Shown: piece after piece, positions 7,098-13,530 of the stretch
How the letters are laid out: each line of letters starts with the position of its first letter
Numbering within the stretch: the first letter of the stretch is position 1
DNA from: Methylovirgula sp.
GTDB lineage: Bacteria > Pseudomonadota > Alphaproteobacteria > Rhizobiales > Beijerinckiaceae
Assembly: GCA_025356505.1 (NCBI GenBank)
Contig: JANXSV010000056.1
Location: 1-13,530 of the forward strand
Direction of reading: 5' to 3'
Length of the DNA: 13,530 bases
Notes under the pieces: model-generated
Told to the model about the DNA's origin: nothing
Databases searched by the model: none
What the model saw: the letters and a program-made list of their open reading frames with translations, nothing else
Translations under genes and position numbers: made by a program

Positions 7098-8078
7098 ATG
7101 CCCAATCAACGGGCAGTAATATCGACACCGCTGACACCTACATCTCGGCTTGGCAGGTTCCGTCAGTGGGAGGCGAGCGGCGTTGTTTTCGCCCTTGTGG
7201 TATTATGTGTCTTGCTTTCTGTAGCCACTCCTAACTTCTTTTCGCTAACAAATGTGCCCATCGTTCTGCGCAACGCTTCTTTTGTTGGTCTGGTGGCGTT
7301 GGGACAGACATTGGTCCTTTTGGTCGGGGGAATTGACCTGTCGGTGGGTGCCATAGCCGGACTGTCAGCTATTATTGGAGCGCTCATGCTAACGGTTTTG
7401 GGGATCCACCCCTACGCTGTGATCCCGCTCACCTGCCTGTTCGGGCTGGGTCTTGGCTTCGCCAACGCAGTATTTGTTGCCAAACTGCGATTGAATCCGT
7501 TTATCGTCACTTTAGCTTCCGGTGAAATCTTCGCTGGTGCCAATCTTGTGATTACGCAAGGCTATCCAATAAGGCCCTTAGGCAGCAACTTTCGATTCTT
7601 CGGACAAGGTGAAGTGTTTGGTATTCCTGCTCCCGTTATCGTATTTTTTGGCGCTGGGATCATCCTTTGGTGGATGTTAACGAAGACCAGGTTTGGGCGG
7701 AACATCTATGCCGTGGGAGGCAATCGAGATGCAGCCCTGCTCGTGGGCATTCGCGTCTGGCGTGTTGAATTTGCTGTTTATGGCCTAGCAGGTGCATTTG
7801 CAGCATTGTCTGGTATTCTCTATGCGAGCCGAATGGACGCCGCTCAGCCTTCCGTCGGCGAGGGATGGATGTTGAGTGCAATTACTGCGGCGATTATTGG
7901 CGGAACTTCGCTGCGTGGCGGCGAAGGCACAATCCTTGGCACCATATTTGGCGCTCTACTTTTGACAGTCTTGCAAAACGGCACTGTTCTGCTGAATGTT
8001 TCCGGTTATTGGCAGCGGCTGATAGTCGGGTCGGTAGTGCTCGTGGCAATCTTGGTAGATTTGTTACGTCGAAAGTAG
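7098..8078 (+). CDS. Sugar ABC transporter permease (RbsC type)
   Basis: A 326-residue inner-membrane permease of the BPD_transp_2 family, forming the channel (usually as a dimer) for the substrate delivered by the first binding protein. The cytoplasmic N-terminus runs to about residue 28. Then come long hydrophobic segments, the first being V-V-F-A-L-V-V-L-C-V-L-L-S-V-A. The family signature G-G-I-D-L-S-V-G follows the segment L-V-A-L-G-Q-T-L-V-L-L-V. The glycine-rich segment I-I-G-G-T-S-L-R-G-G-E-G-T-I near residue 265 is also characteristic. The protein ends with basic residues L-L-R-R-K on the cytoplasmic side. AGAGG lies about seven bases before the ATG. It is third in the operon, and the regulator frame opens 22 bp after its stop without a terminator. 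Confidence 0.95.
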   Translation: MPNQRAVISTPLTPTSRLGRFRQWEASGVVFALVVLCVLLSVATPNFFSLTNVPIVLRNASFVGLVALGQTLVLLVGGIDLSVGAIAGLSAIIGALMLTVLGIHPYAVIPLTCLFGLGLGFANAVFVAKLRLNPFIVTLASGEIFAGANLVITQGYPIRPLGSNFRFFGQGEVFGIPAPVIVFFGAGIILWWMLTKTRFGRNIYAVGGNRDAALLVGIRVWRVEFAVYGLAGAFAALSGILYASRMDAAQPSVGEGWMLSAITAAIIGGTSLRGGEGTILGTIFGALLLTVLQNGTVLLNVSGYWQRLIVGSVVLVAILVDLLRRK

Positions 8079-8154
8079 CGCCTCTACACCAAGACTTGCC
8101 ATGGTTGCAACATTACGATTAAAGCTTCACCGAAGCGGCACCAGGGTGGGAACA

Positions 8155-9096
8155 GTGAGTGAAAATTTCGACGTTGAGCAGGATATACGCACCCGGGTGG
8201 CATGGTTATATTTTATCGAAGGATTAACTCAGGATAAGATAGCCCAAATCCTAAATATGACCCGCGCTCGGGTCATACGTACACTAGCGGCGTGCCGAGA
8301 GGACGGAACCGTTCAGATTCGCGTTACCACGCAGCAGAGTCACTGCATTGAGTTGGAGCGTAAGCTTGAATCAGCATATGGTTTGGAGCGCGCGGTGGTA
8401 ATTGCCAAGCCGCAGGACGGCAGCAAAATCGGCGCGATGATAGGTGCAGCTACAGGTGCTTATTTGCAAGATATACTCACCGATGGAATGACTGTCGGTC
8501 TTGGCTGGGGGCGAACCCTAAGTTCCAGCCTTCCTCATATTGCACCTCGCAGCTTTAACAAGATGACTGTTGTATCTCTACTCGGTGGACTGACCCGTGC
8601 GGCATTGTTTAATCCGTCGGAATTTGCTTGGCGTTTTGCGGACAGGCTGGGCGCTGAATGTTTGATCATGGCTGCACCAGTTTTCGCACCTGACAGCCGG
8701 ACACGCGATGCGTTGATCAATCATGAGGGACTTAATGATATTTTCAAACATGCTTTGAAGCTTGACCTTGCCATTGTCAGTGTCGGCGACCTTTCGCCCA
8801 ATTCCGCCATGAGTCGCTACGGTCTAGTCGACCGCGAAGACATAGCAACCCTGCTGAAAGCAGGTGCCGTCGGCGATATTCTCTGCCGCTTTGTTGATGC
8901 TGATGGCAATGTGCTGAACCATCCGCTGAACGACCGGGTGATTTCCGCCGATCCCCAGATGCTACGAAGCTCGCGGAAGATCATTCTTGCCTCGGGCGGA
9001 TGGGAAAAGACTTCAGCAATAAAGTCCGGGCTAAAGATGCTGAAGCCCGCCATTCTCATCACCGATGTCGATGTGGCAGAAACGTTAGCTGGCTGA
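8155..9096 (+). CDS. SorC-family sugar-binding transcriptional regulator
   Basis: A 313-residue cytoplasmic DNA-binding protein of the SorC/DeoR-like family, in which a C-terminal sugar-binding domain senses a sugar or sugar phosphate. The N-terminal helix-turn-helix is seen in R-V-A-W-L-Y-F-I-E-G-L-T-Q-D-K-I-A, then L-N-M-T-R-A-R-V-I-R-T-L. The effector domain shows the usual blocks: G-A-A-T-G-A-Y-L, M-T-V-G-L-G-W-G-R-T-L, V-V-S-L-L-G-G-L and A-G-A-V-G-D-I. I chose GTG at 8155, which has AGGGTGGG about four bases upstream and gives the usual short N-terminus. An in-frame ATG at 8101 would add 18 residues but has no ribosome binding site. It probably controls this operon and the divergent catabolic genes through the palindromes between them. 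Effector and operator are inferred. Confidence 0.92.
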   Translation: MSENFDVEQDIRTRVAWLYFIEGLTQDKIAQILNMTRARVIRTLAACREDGTVQIRVTTQQSHCIELERKLESAYGLERAVVIAKPQDGSKIGAMIGAATGAYLQDILTDGMTVGLGWGRTLSSSLPHIAPRSFNKMTVVSLLGGLTRAALFNPSEFAWRFADRLGAECLIMAAPVFAPDSRTRDALINHEGLNDIFKHALKLDLAIVSVGDLSPNSAMSRYGLVDREDIATLLKAGAVGDILCRFVDADGNVLNHPLNDRVISADPQMLRSSRKIILASGGWEKTSAIKSGLKMLKPAILITDVDVAETLAG

Positions 9097-9249
9097 GAAA
9101 GGTGGCGATGAGGTTGCACCTGTCATAAAAACATTCCCGACTTACCAAAAATAAGAAACGACGTGGCTAAGTTTCGCTAAAATAATATTTCTAACCATGT
9201 TGCTGGCTGAAGATTATGCGTTGTGAAAATTCTAATACAATACCATGGT

Positions 9250-9904
9250 GTGGAGAAGGGAGCCTCACAACAGGAATCGACGAAAAAGCGATCCGCCAAG
9301 GTCGGGCACCGGACCGCGTGGATGCATTACGCGGAAGAAATGATGCAAACTCCATTGTAGATTAGCTAAGCGTTGTCCACGTCTCTGTCTTGCGACTGAT
9401 GACTAAAGACCGGAGCCAAATGAAGCCACAATAATGGTGAGGCGAGAGCTGGAAATTTTAACCTAGCTTAAAGCCGTCGTCGAAAGGCGCTTTGGCCTTG
9501 ACCGCGCCCTTGTTGCGTCTGTGTCTTCTTTGCAGGCTGAACCGTCTTAGATTCTCGGTGCAGCAGTCGGCACACTGATTTCGGAGTTTGTCAAACCGGA
9601 CATGATGTTTGGGATCAGTTGGGGTAGGACGCCGCTGCGCTCCCGCTTTTTATGACGAGGCGATGCCTCGGGCTGTCGCGGTGTCATTGCTCGGCGTCAT
9701 ATGAGCAGCGAAGACCTATTACCTGACGGGGGTTGCTCGACGCTTTTATGTCTGTTTCAATCGCATTACGACCTCACTGCCGCTCAAGTGTTGGTGGACT
9801 ACAAAGAAATCAAACAAGCGCTCATTAGCGTCGCGGTATTTGACCAGCGCTCCGGCTGCAAGGCTTGGCTCAGTAGAATCGAGAACCGTGAGTTGGTTGT
9901 GTAG
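9250..9904 (+). pseudogene. Decayed second SorC-family transcriptional regulator
   Basis: No frame is open, but SorC blocks appear in order across shifted frames. From GTG 9250: HRTAWMHYAEEMMQT (the R-x-A-W-x-Y-x-E-G-x-T-Q element). After a shift: I-V-D-stop-L-S-V-V-H-V-S-V-L-R-L-M (second half of the HTH, from 9354). After another: L-K-A-V-V-E-R-R-F-G-L-D-R-A-L-V, I-L-G-A-A-V-G-T-L-I and M-M-F-G-I-S-W-G-R-T (9446-9631), with stops at 9464, 9548 and 9653. After another: V-A-V-S-L-L-G-V-I-stop (from 9675). Finally L-V-D-Y-K-E-I-K-Q to I-E-N-R-E-L-V (from 9791), matching the region before the A-G-A-V-G-D block of the intact regulator. The last 80-100 residues are missing. It is distinct from, not a fresh copy of, the intact gene 150 bp upstream. 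Confidence 0.85.
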
Positions 9905-10404
9905 ATGGAAGCCGCAGAGTGAATTTCAGGAGGAAGATGTCTTTCGGTCAAACGGTGTGCTCTCCTCGAATTCGATTTGCTGAAGAGTGCCAACTTGGGA
10001 TAATGCTCGTACCTTGTAGCTGTCTGCCTGGGCAACTACCTGGCCTTATTGCGAACCCATGGCGATCGACGTGTCAGCATGGGGGCAGGATCCTGCGCTC
10101 AAAATTTTGCCATGAGATGACCTTGGGCGAGATGCGTTGCCGTTTGCACCGGTTAGATTTCAGAAACCATGCCGGTCATTCTTCGTATCGTCGACGAGCC
10201 AACGAAAAGCCGCTCTGCTGACAAAGACATTGTTCCGTATTGCATTTCCCGCGGTTTACGGTGCGCCAAGTTCGAATAATCCCAAAATCTTTCAGATGTT
10301 CGAGAGCACCCGTTGCGAGGTGCGTCGCGAATATAAATTCCTAGTGTAACCTCTTTAATCAGTGGCTTGCGCGCGCTTGAAAGTGTGGCCCAATTGGTCG
10401 GCAA
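9905..10404 (-). pseudogene. Possible LysR-type regulator remnant
   Basis: On the minus strand a stretch within 10153-10404 translates to T-M-S-L-S-A-E-R-L-F-V-G-S-S-T-I-R-R-M. This resembles the winged-helix core of LysR regulators (G-S-L-S-A-A-A-E-R-L-F-V-S-Q-S-T-I-S-R). It is followed by S-E-I-stop and then H-L-A-Q-G-H, where LysR proteins usually have L-T-x-x-G. Further down, Y-P-K-L-A-L-F-S-K-S-N-S could be the start of the effector domain. Stops and frameshifts interrupt it and no complete frame exists. The similarity is by eye and modest; it could be chance within decayed DNA. Confidence 0.3.
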
Positions 10405-10642
10405 GCTTCGGTAAACGGGTAACGACCAACGACACTCACAATGCTTTAAACGCTTTGGCCGCCCCTAAGTAGAGCAAATATTTGCGGAATGCCGCAGCAT
10501 CCGCATGCAAGTTCAAGGCAAGCAAGACCTTTGAAAATCTATGACAAGCTGAGAAATTATCATTTGACATTCCTGCAACAACAATGCCCTTTTATCGAAA
10601 TAAAAAAACAAATGTTCGATATGAACAGGGCGGATACGCGTT
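10405..10642. promoter_or_regulatory. Upstream region of the hydrolase/second transporter operon
   Basis: This gap before the alpha/beta hydrolase has no gene. A perfect TTGACA occurs at 10564-10569; the nearest AT-rich hexamer, TTTTAT (10590-10595), is 20 bp away, longer than ideal, so the promoter is only tentative. Downstream are an A-rich run and the inverted repeat TGTTC-GATAT-GAACA (10612-10626), which ends 16 bp before the ATG and could be an operator acting on initiation or translation. Confidence 0.35.
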
Positions 10643-11554
10643 ATGGCAGAAGTTTTTGACCACAATGGGCAAGCGGTTCGGCATGGAAGAGCACGGGTCA
10701 ACGGAATACGCATGCATTATATTACAGCAGGCCAGGGCGTGCCTTTGCTGCTGCTGCATGGAACACCGAAGACTAGCTTTTATTGGGCAAAGCTATTTCC
10801 GCTTCTAACACAACATTTTACCGTCGTGGCCCCTGATCTTCGTGGCTTTGGGCATACTGATAAGCCCCCGGCCGAAGAGGGTTATGACTCTCTCACCAAT
10901 GCGGCAGATGCCGCCGCCCTCATGACTCTTTTGGGTCACGAAACTTTTCACGTTCACGGGGAAGACCGCGGCGCAGAATTCGCATACGCCTTGGCCTGCA
11001 CTCAAAGAGCGCGCGTAAGGACGTTGTCTTTCTGTGAGATGCTTTTATCGGGCGAAGGATTGGAAGAATGGTCCAATTTTACCCCGGAAAACGTCTCAGC
11101 ACAGTATCGTCAGCAGGGGGTATGGGTCTGGCATATTCCCTTCTTTTGGATACCCCACCTTCCCGAAATGCTCATCAACGGCCGCGAGCGCGAGTTTTGG
11201 GAATTCTGGATAAAGGCAGAAACGTGGAATCCGAACGCTATATCTGATGAGGCTATCACAGAGTGGATAGCGCGCCTTTCCGCTCCTGGCGGATTGCGCG
11301 GCTGTCTTGAGACATACCGTGCGGGCATGAAAAATGCTCGCATAAACAAAGAACTTAAGGCAACGAAACTGACCTTGCCCGTTATGACCGTGGGCGCCCC
11401 TGAATTTTTTGGTCCTCTTGTTGAAGATCAGATGCGAAAGGTTGCCACCAACGTTGAGCGCTCCGAAATTTTTGAAGAGTGCGGTCACAGTTTGTCGTGG
11501 GAAGCTGAAGAACGCCTGGCAAAAATGCTTAAGGAATTCATGCTTCACCGATGA
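10643..11554 (+). CDS. Alpha/beta hydrolase, epoxide hydrolase/haloalkane dehalogenase-like
   Basis: A 303-residue cytoplasmic alpha/beta-fold hydrolase (no signal peptide) closest by eye to the epoxide hydrolase/fluoroacetate dehalogenase group, whose nucleophile is Asp. The oxyanion motif H-G-T-P is at 39-42, the conserved P-D-L-R-G-F-G at 64-70, and the nucleophile elbow G-E-D-R-G-A at 106-111 with Asp108; the residue before it is Glu rather than the common His. The catalytic His is His282 in C-G-H-S-L-S-W-E. The cap domain has W-H-I-P-F-F-W near 163-169 and Tyr225 in E-T-Y-R-A-G, plausible halide- or epoxide-binding residues. The usual G-x-x-D acid site is replaced by V-G-A-P-E-F-F-G, as in some epoxide-hydrolase-like members. 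AGGGCGGA precedes the ATG. It is first in an operon with a sugar-type binding protein, starting 60 bp later. The substrate is unknown. Confidence 0.88.
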   Translation: MAEVFDHNGQAVRHGRARVNGIRMHYITAGQGVPLLLLHGTPKTSFYWAKLFPLLTQHFTVVAPDLRGFGHTDKPPAEEGYDSLTNAADAAALMTLLGHETFHVHGEDRGAEFAYALACTQRARVRTLSFCEMLLSGEGLEEWSNFTPENVSAQYRQQGVWVWHIPFFWIPHLPEMLINGREREFWEFWIKAETWNPNAISDEAITEWIARLSAPGGLRGCLETYRAGMKNARINKELKATKLTLPVMTVGAPEFFGPLVEDQMRKVATNVERSEIFEECGHSLSWEAEERLAKMLKEFMLHR

Positions 11555-11614
11555 TTCCAATTCCGCTGCAGATTATGCGGAAGACTACAAAATATCTTAC
11601 AAGGAGCAAACATT

Positions 11615-12799
11615 ATGAATAAATACCGTCGCGCGTTACTGCAGGCAACTTGTCTCTTGGTAGCAAGTTCCGCACTGACTTTATCTTCGTTCGCCGCAGA
11701 TAATATTTCATCGGAAGTGAAGCAGCCGCTGTGGTACCAGCCACCGTCTGCCAAGACACTCGAGCTGGCAAAAGTTGACGACCTTTCCAGCACCGTTGTC
11801 AGCGATGGCCAACGGGGTGAAAAAGGCGTTTTAGGATCGACAATCACTATCACGGATGAGCAAGCTGCAAAAATCAAGGCCGGCAATTACACTGTGGGTA
11901 TTGCATTGGGATGGCTTGGCGACGATTGGGCATCAGAGCAACTCATAGGACTAAAGGAAACTTTTGCTAAATATGGCGTCAAAGTTGTAGCTGAAACAAA
12001 CGCCAATTGGGATGATGCAAAGCAGATAGCGGACATCGACACGATTGCCGTTCTGAAGCCCAGCCTTGTCGTGTCAATTCCGCTAAATGGAAAAACGACG
12101 GCCAGCGCTTACCGCAAAATAGCGAGTGCAGGCACAAAGGTAGTATTCATCGATCAGGCTGTTGACGGTATGGATCCCGGAAAGGACTATGTGTCGATCG
12201 TTTCTTCGGATAACCTTGCTTTAGGCATGTATATCGCCGATGAACTTGCAAAAGCTATCGGTGGCAAAGGCGAAGTAGCTGCTATGTATTTCGCCAATGA
12301 TTTCTACGTGACAAATCTTCGTTACATTGGCTTTGTTGCACGGCTTATGGCGAAATATCCCGATATCAAGTTGGTAAGTGCGGTTGGTCACGACGATCCA
12401 AATAAAGGCCAAGAAGTCGCGCAAGCTTTATTGGCAAGATATCCGAAGTTGAATGGTCTGTACGCGTCCTGGAGTATCCCTGCAATGGGAGCTGTGACTG
12501 CGGCACAAGTTGCGGGCCTCTCGCCTAAGACGTTCAAGATCGCGAATGAAAATTTCGATCAGATTGTTGCGGCCAACATGGCGAAAGACGGTTTTATTGC
12601 TGGTATTTCTTCGCAACGTCCATACGATCAGGGCGTGGCAGAAGCAAAGGTAGGGTTGCTTGCACTTATTGGCGAAAAGACACCTCCCTACGTCGTAATT
12701 CCGCCGCTCGCCGTCAATCGCAGCACGCTGGCTGCCGCCTACAAAACAATCTATCGCAAGGATTTGCCAGCAGATCTCGCAGCTGATCTGAAGAAGTAA
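11615..12799 (+). CDS. Periplasmic substrate-binding protein of second ABC transporter
   Basis: A 394-residue precursor of the type I periplasmic binding-protein family. The signal peptide runs MNKYRRALLQ then a hydrophobic core ATCLLVASSALTL, with cleavage likely after Ser-Phe-Ala near residue 27. The binding fold starts late, at Y-T-V-G-I-A-L-G-W-L-G-D-D-W near residue 91, so the mature protein has an extra N-terminal segment of about 60 residues (from Q-P-L-W-Y-Q-P-P to the helix D-E-Q-A-A-K-I-K-A). RbsB-like proteins usually lack this. Downstream features are S-A-Y-R-K-I-A-S-A-G-T-K-V-V-F-I-D and V-A-Q-A-L-L-A-R-Y-P-K-L-N-G-L-Y-A. AAGGAG lies nine bases before the ATG. It follows the hydrolase and precedes a sugar-type ATPase, so it should supply that transporter. 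The ligand is unknown; the hydrolase context suggests a modified sugar, ether, ester or lactone, which is inference. Confidence 0.92.
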   Translation: MNKYRRALLQATCLLVASSALTLSSFAADNISSEVKQPLWYQPPSAKTLELAKVDDLSSTVVSDGQRGEKGVLGSTITITDEQAAKIKAGNYTVGIALGWLGDDWASEQLIGLKETFAKYGVKVVAETNANWDDAKQIADIDTIAVLKPSLVVSIPLNGKTTASAYRKIASAGTKVVFIDQAVDGMDPGKDYVSIVSSDNLALGMYIADELAKAIGGKGEVAAMYFANDFYVTNLRYIGFVARLMAKYPDIKLVSAVGHDDPNKGQEVAQALLARYPKLNGLYASWSIPAMGAVTAAQVAGLSPKTFKIANENFDQIVAANMAKDGFIAGISSQRPYDQGVAEAKVGLLALIGEKTPPYVVIPPLAVNRSTLAAAYKTIYRKDLPADLAADLKK

Positions 12800-12814
12800 C
12801 TTACGCGCCAATTC

Positions 12815-12848
12815 TAATAAGAGAAGCCAGCGCTGGCTTCTCTTATTA
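12815..12848 (+). terminator. 34-bp perfect palindrome between second binding protein and ATPase genes
   Basis: TAATAAGAGAAGCCAGC (12815-12831) is followed directly by its exact reverse complement (12832-12848). It can form a 15-bp stem with a 4-nt loop or a longer cruciform. It begins 15 bases after the stop codon and 30 bases before the ATPase ATG. Only a short TTATTA follows, as part of the stem, so it may act as a bidirectional partial terminator. A stabiliser of the binding-protein transcript is equally likely. Confidence 0.75.
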
Positions 12849-12878
12849 CGCCTTGTCATGAGCTGTTCGGGACTGAAA

Positions 12879-13530
12879 ATGACAAATGTTAACATTCTTG
12901 AAATGCGCGATATTAAAAAGTCCTTCGCTGGCATACCGGTATTGAAAAATGTAGACTTTTCTCTTCGTAAGGGCGAGGTGCACGCATTTATGGGGGGCAA
13001 CGGAGCCGGAAAATCGACCCTCATGAAAATTCTAACCGGAGTTTATCAGCGTGACTCGGGGTCTATCGAGGTCGACGGTAAGGCTTTTGAGTTTGCGACG
13101 CCCCGCCAGGCGGAAGCGGCAGGTATTGCTATGATCTTCCAGGAACTAAGCCTCATTCCCGCCCTGACGGTCGCCCAAAATATTTTTTTGCACAGGGAGC
13201 CAAGATCTGGTTTCTTCCTGAATGACAGCAAGGCCGTGCAGCTTTCTCGCGAAATTCTAGCTGATCTCGGCGAAGACATCGCTCCGAACACGCGGGTTGA
13301 GGAACTCAGCACCGGGGCTTGCCAAATGGTAGAGATTGCCAAAGCTCTGTCAAAAAATGCACAAATTCTGGTTATGGATGAGCCGACCTCCTCACTCTCG
13401 GAACATGAAACGAGCAATCTGTTCCGGATCGTGAGAAGCTTAAAAAGTAGTGGGATTTCAATCATATACATATCGCACCGAATGGCGGAGATCTTTACTA
13501 TCTGTGACAGAGTCACAGTGATGCGCGACG
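12879..13530 (+). CDS. Sugar ABC transporter ATPase (second system), N-terminal part
   Basis: The frame runs open for 217 codons to the window edge and covers the first ABC domain of an RbsA/MglA-type ATPase; the second domain lies beyond. Walker A is GGNGAGKST at 39-47, the Q-loop is in I-F-Q-E-L near 87-90, the signature is a variant L-S-T-G-A-C-Q at 143-149 where Q-Q-Q is usual, Walker B is I-L-V-M-D-E-P at 163-169, and the switch His is in Y-I-S-H-R near 200. ATG at 12879 has a weak GGGA six bases upstream. An in-frame ATG at 12858 would add seven residues and also lacks a good site, so the start is not certain. It follows the second binding protein after the 34-bp palindrome and should be followed by a permease outside the window. 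Confidence 0.93.
   Translation, partial: MTNVNILEMRDIKKSFAGIPVLKNVDFSLRKGEVHAFMGGNGAGKSTLMKILTGVYQRDSGSIEVDGKAFEFATPRQAEAAGIAMIFQELSLIPALTVAQNIFLHREPRSGFFLNDSKAVQLSREILADLGEDIAPNTRVEELSTGACQMVEIAKALSKNAQILVMDEPTSSLSEHETSNLFRIVRSLKSSGISIIYISHRMAEIFTICDRVTVMRD

Noticed and set aside
9101..9130. Possible terminator after the SorC gene (AGGTG...CACCT followed by ATAAAAA)
   Set aside because: The stem is only five base pairs with a 12-nt loop, so it is not supportable as a terminator although one would be expected here.
9919..10221. Open frame of 100 codons on the plus strand; GGAGG precedes its internal ATG at 9937
   Set aside because: The ribosome-site match is good, but the translated sequence is rich in Arg, Cys and His with no recognisable family, and the surrounding DNA is decayed. 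I treat it as chance.
11561..11582. Small inverted repeat TTCCGC...GCGGAA between hydrolase and second binding protein
   Set aside because: A six-bp stem with a 10-nt loop and no T run is too weak to call a terminator.
12885..12896. 12-bp palindrome AATGTTAACATT at the start of the second ATPase gene
   Set aside because: It lies inside the first codons of the ATPase, and short AT-rich palindromes of this size occur by chance. Noted only for its partial likeness to the CAAATGT motifs.

Overview
This window looks like part of a carbon-source uptake and catabolism region of an alphaproteobacterium, most likely one of the Hyphomicrobiales (rhizobia/Brucella relatives). That placement is inference. 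It rests on moderate GC content, the style of the ABC transporters (periplasmic binding protein, duplicated-domain ATPase, RbsC-type permease) and a SorC-family regulator placed at the end of a transport operon. No rRNA, tRNA, CRISPR array or insertion sequence was seen.

Left part (1-3987, minus strand). A tight catabolic gene set is read right to left: a zinc-dependent medium-chain dehydrogenase (3987-2929), a GlpD-like FAD polyol-phosphate dehydrogenase (2927-1209, one base after the previous stop), a PfkB-family sugar kinase (1084-116) and the start of a probable carboxymuconolactone-decarboxylase/AhpD-like protein (86 to the window edge). Together they suggest oxidation and phosphorylation of a sugar or polyol. 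The substrate cannot be read from the sequence.

Control region (3988-4566). This 579-bp divergent intergenic region holds a 15-bp interrupted palindrome, a 16-bp perfect palindrome, a perfect 23-bp tandem duplication and a palindrome overlapping a TTGACA hexamer. It very likely carries operators for both directions.

Middle part (4567-9096, plus strand). An operon encodes a periplasmic sugar-binding protein, a two-domain ABC ATPase, a permease and a SorC-family sugar-binding transcriptional regulator. A 15-bp stem hairpin and a run of nine G residues lie between the binding-protein and ATPase genes. The system probably imports the substrate of the divergent catabolic genes, with the regulator sensing it or its phosphate.

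Decayed part (9097-10640). No intact gene is visible. Positions 9250-9904 are a clear, heavily frameshifted remnant of a second SorC-family regulator. The minus strand at about 9905-10404 may be the remnant of a LysR-type regulator.

Right part (10643-13530, plus strand). A second operon begins with an epoxide-hydrolase/haloalkane-dehalogenase-like alpha/beta hydrolase. A second, longer periplasmic binding protein and the start of a second sugar-type ABC ATPase follow. A 34-bp perfect palindrome separates the last two. The dead SorC gene just upstream may have been this operon's local regulator.
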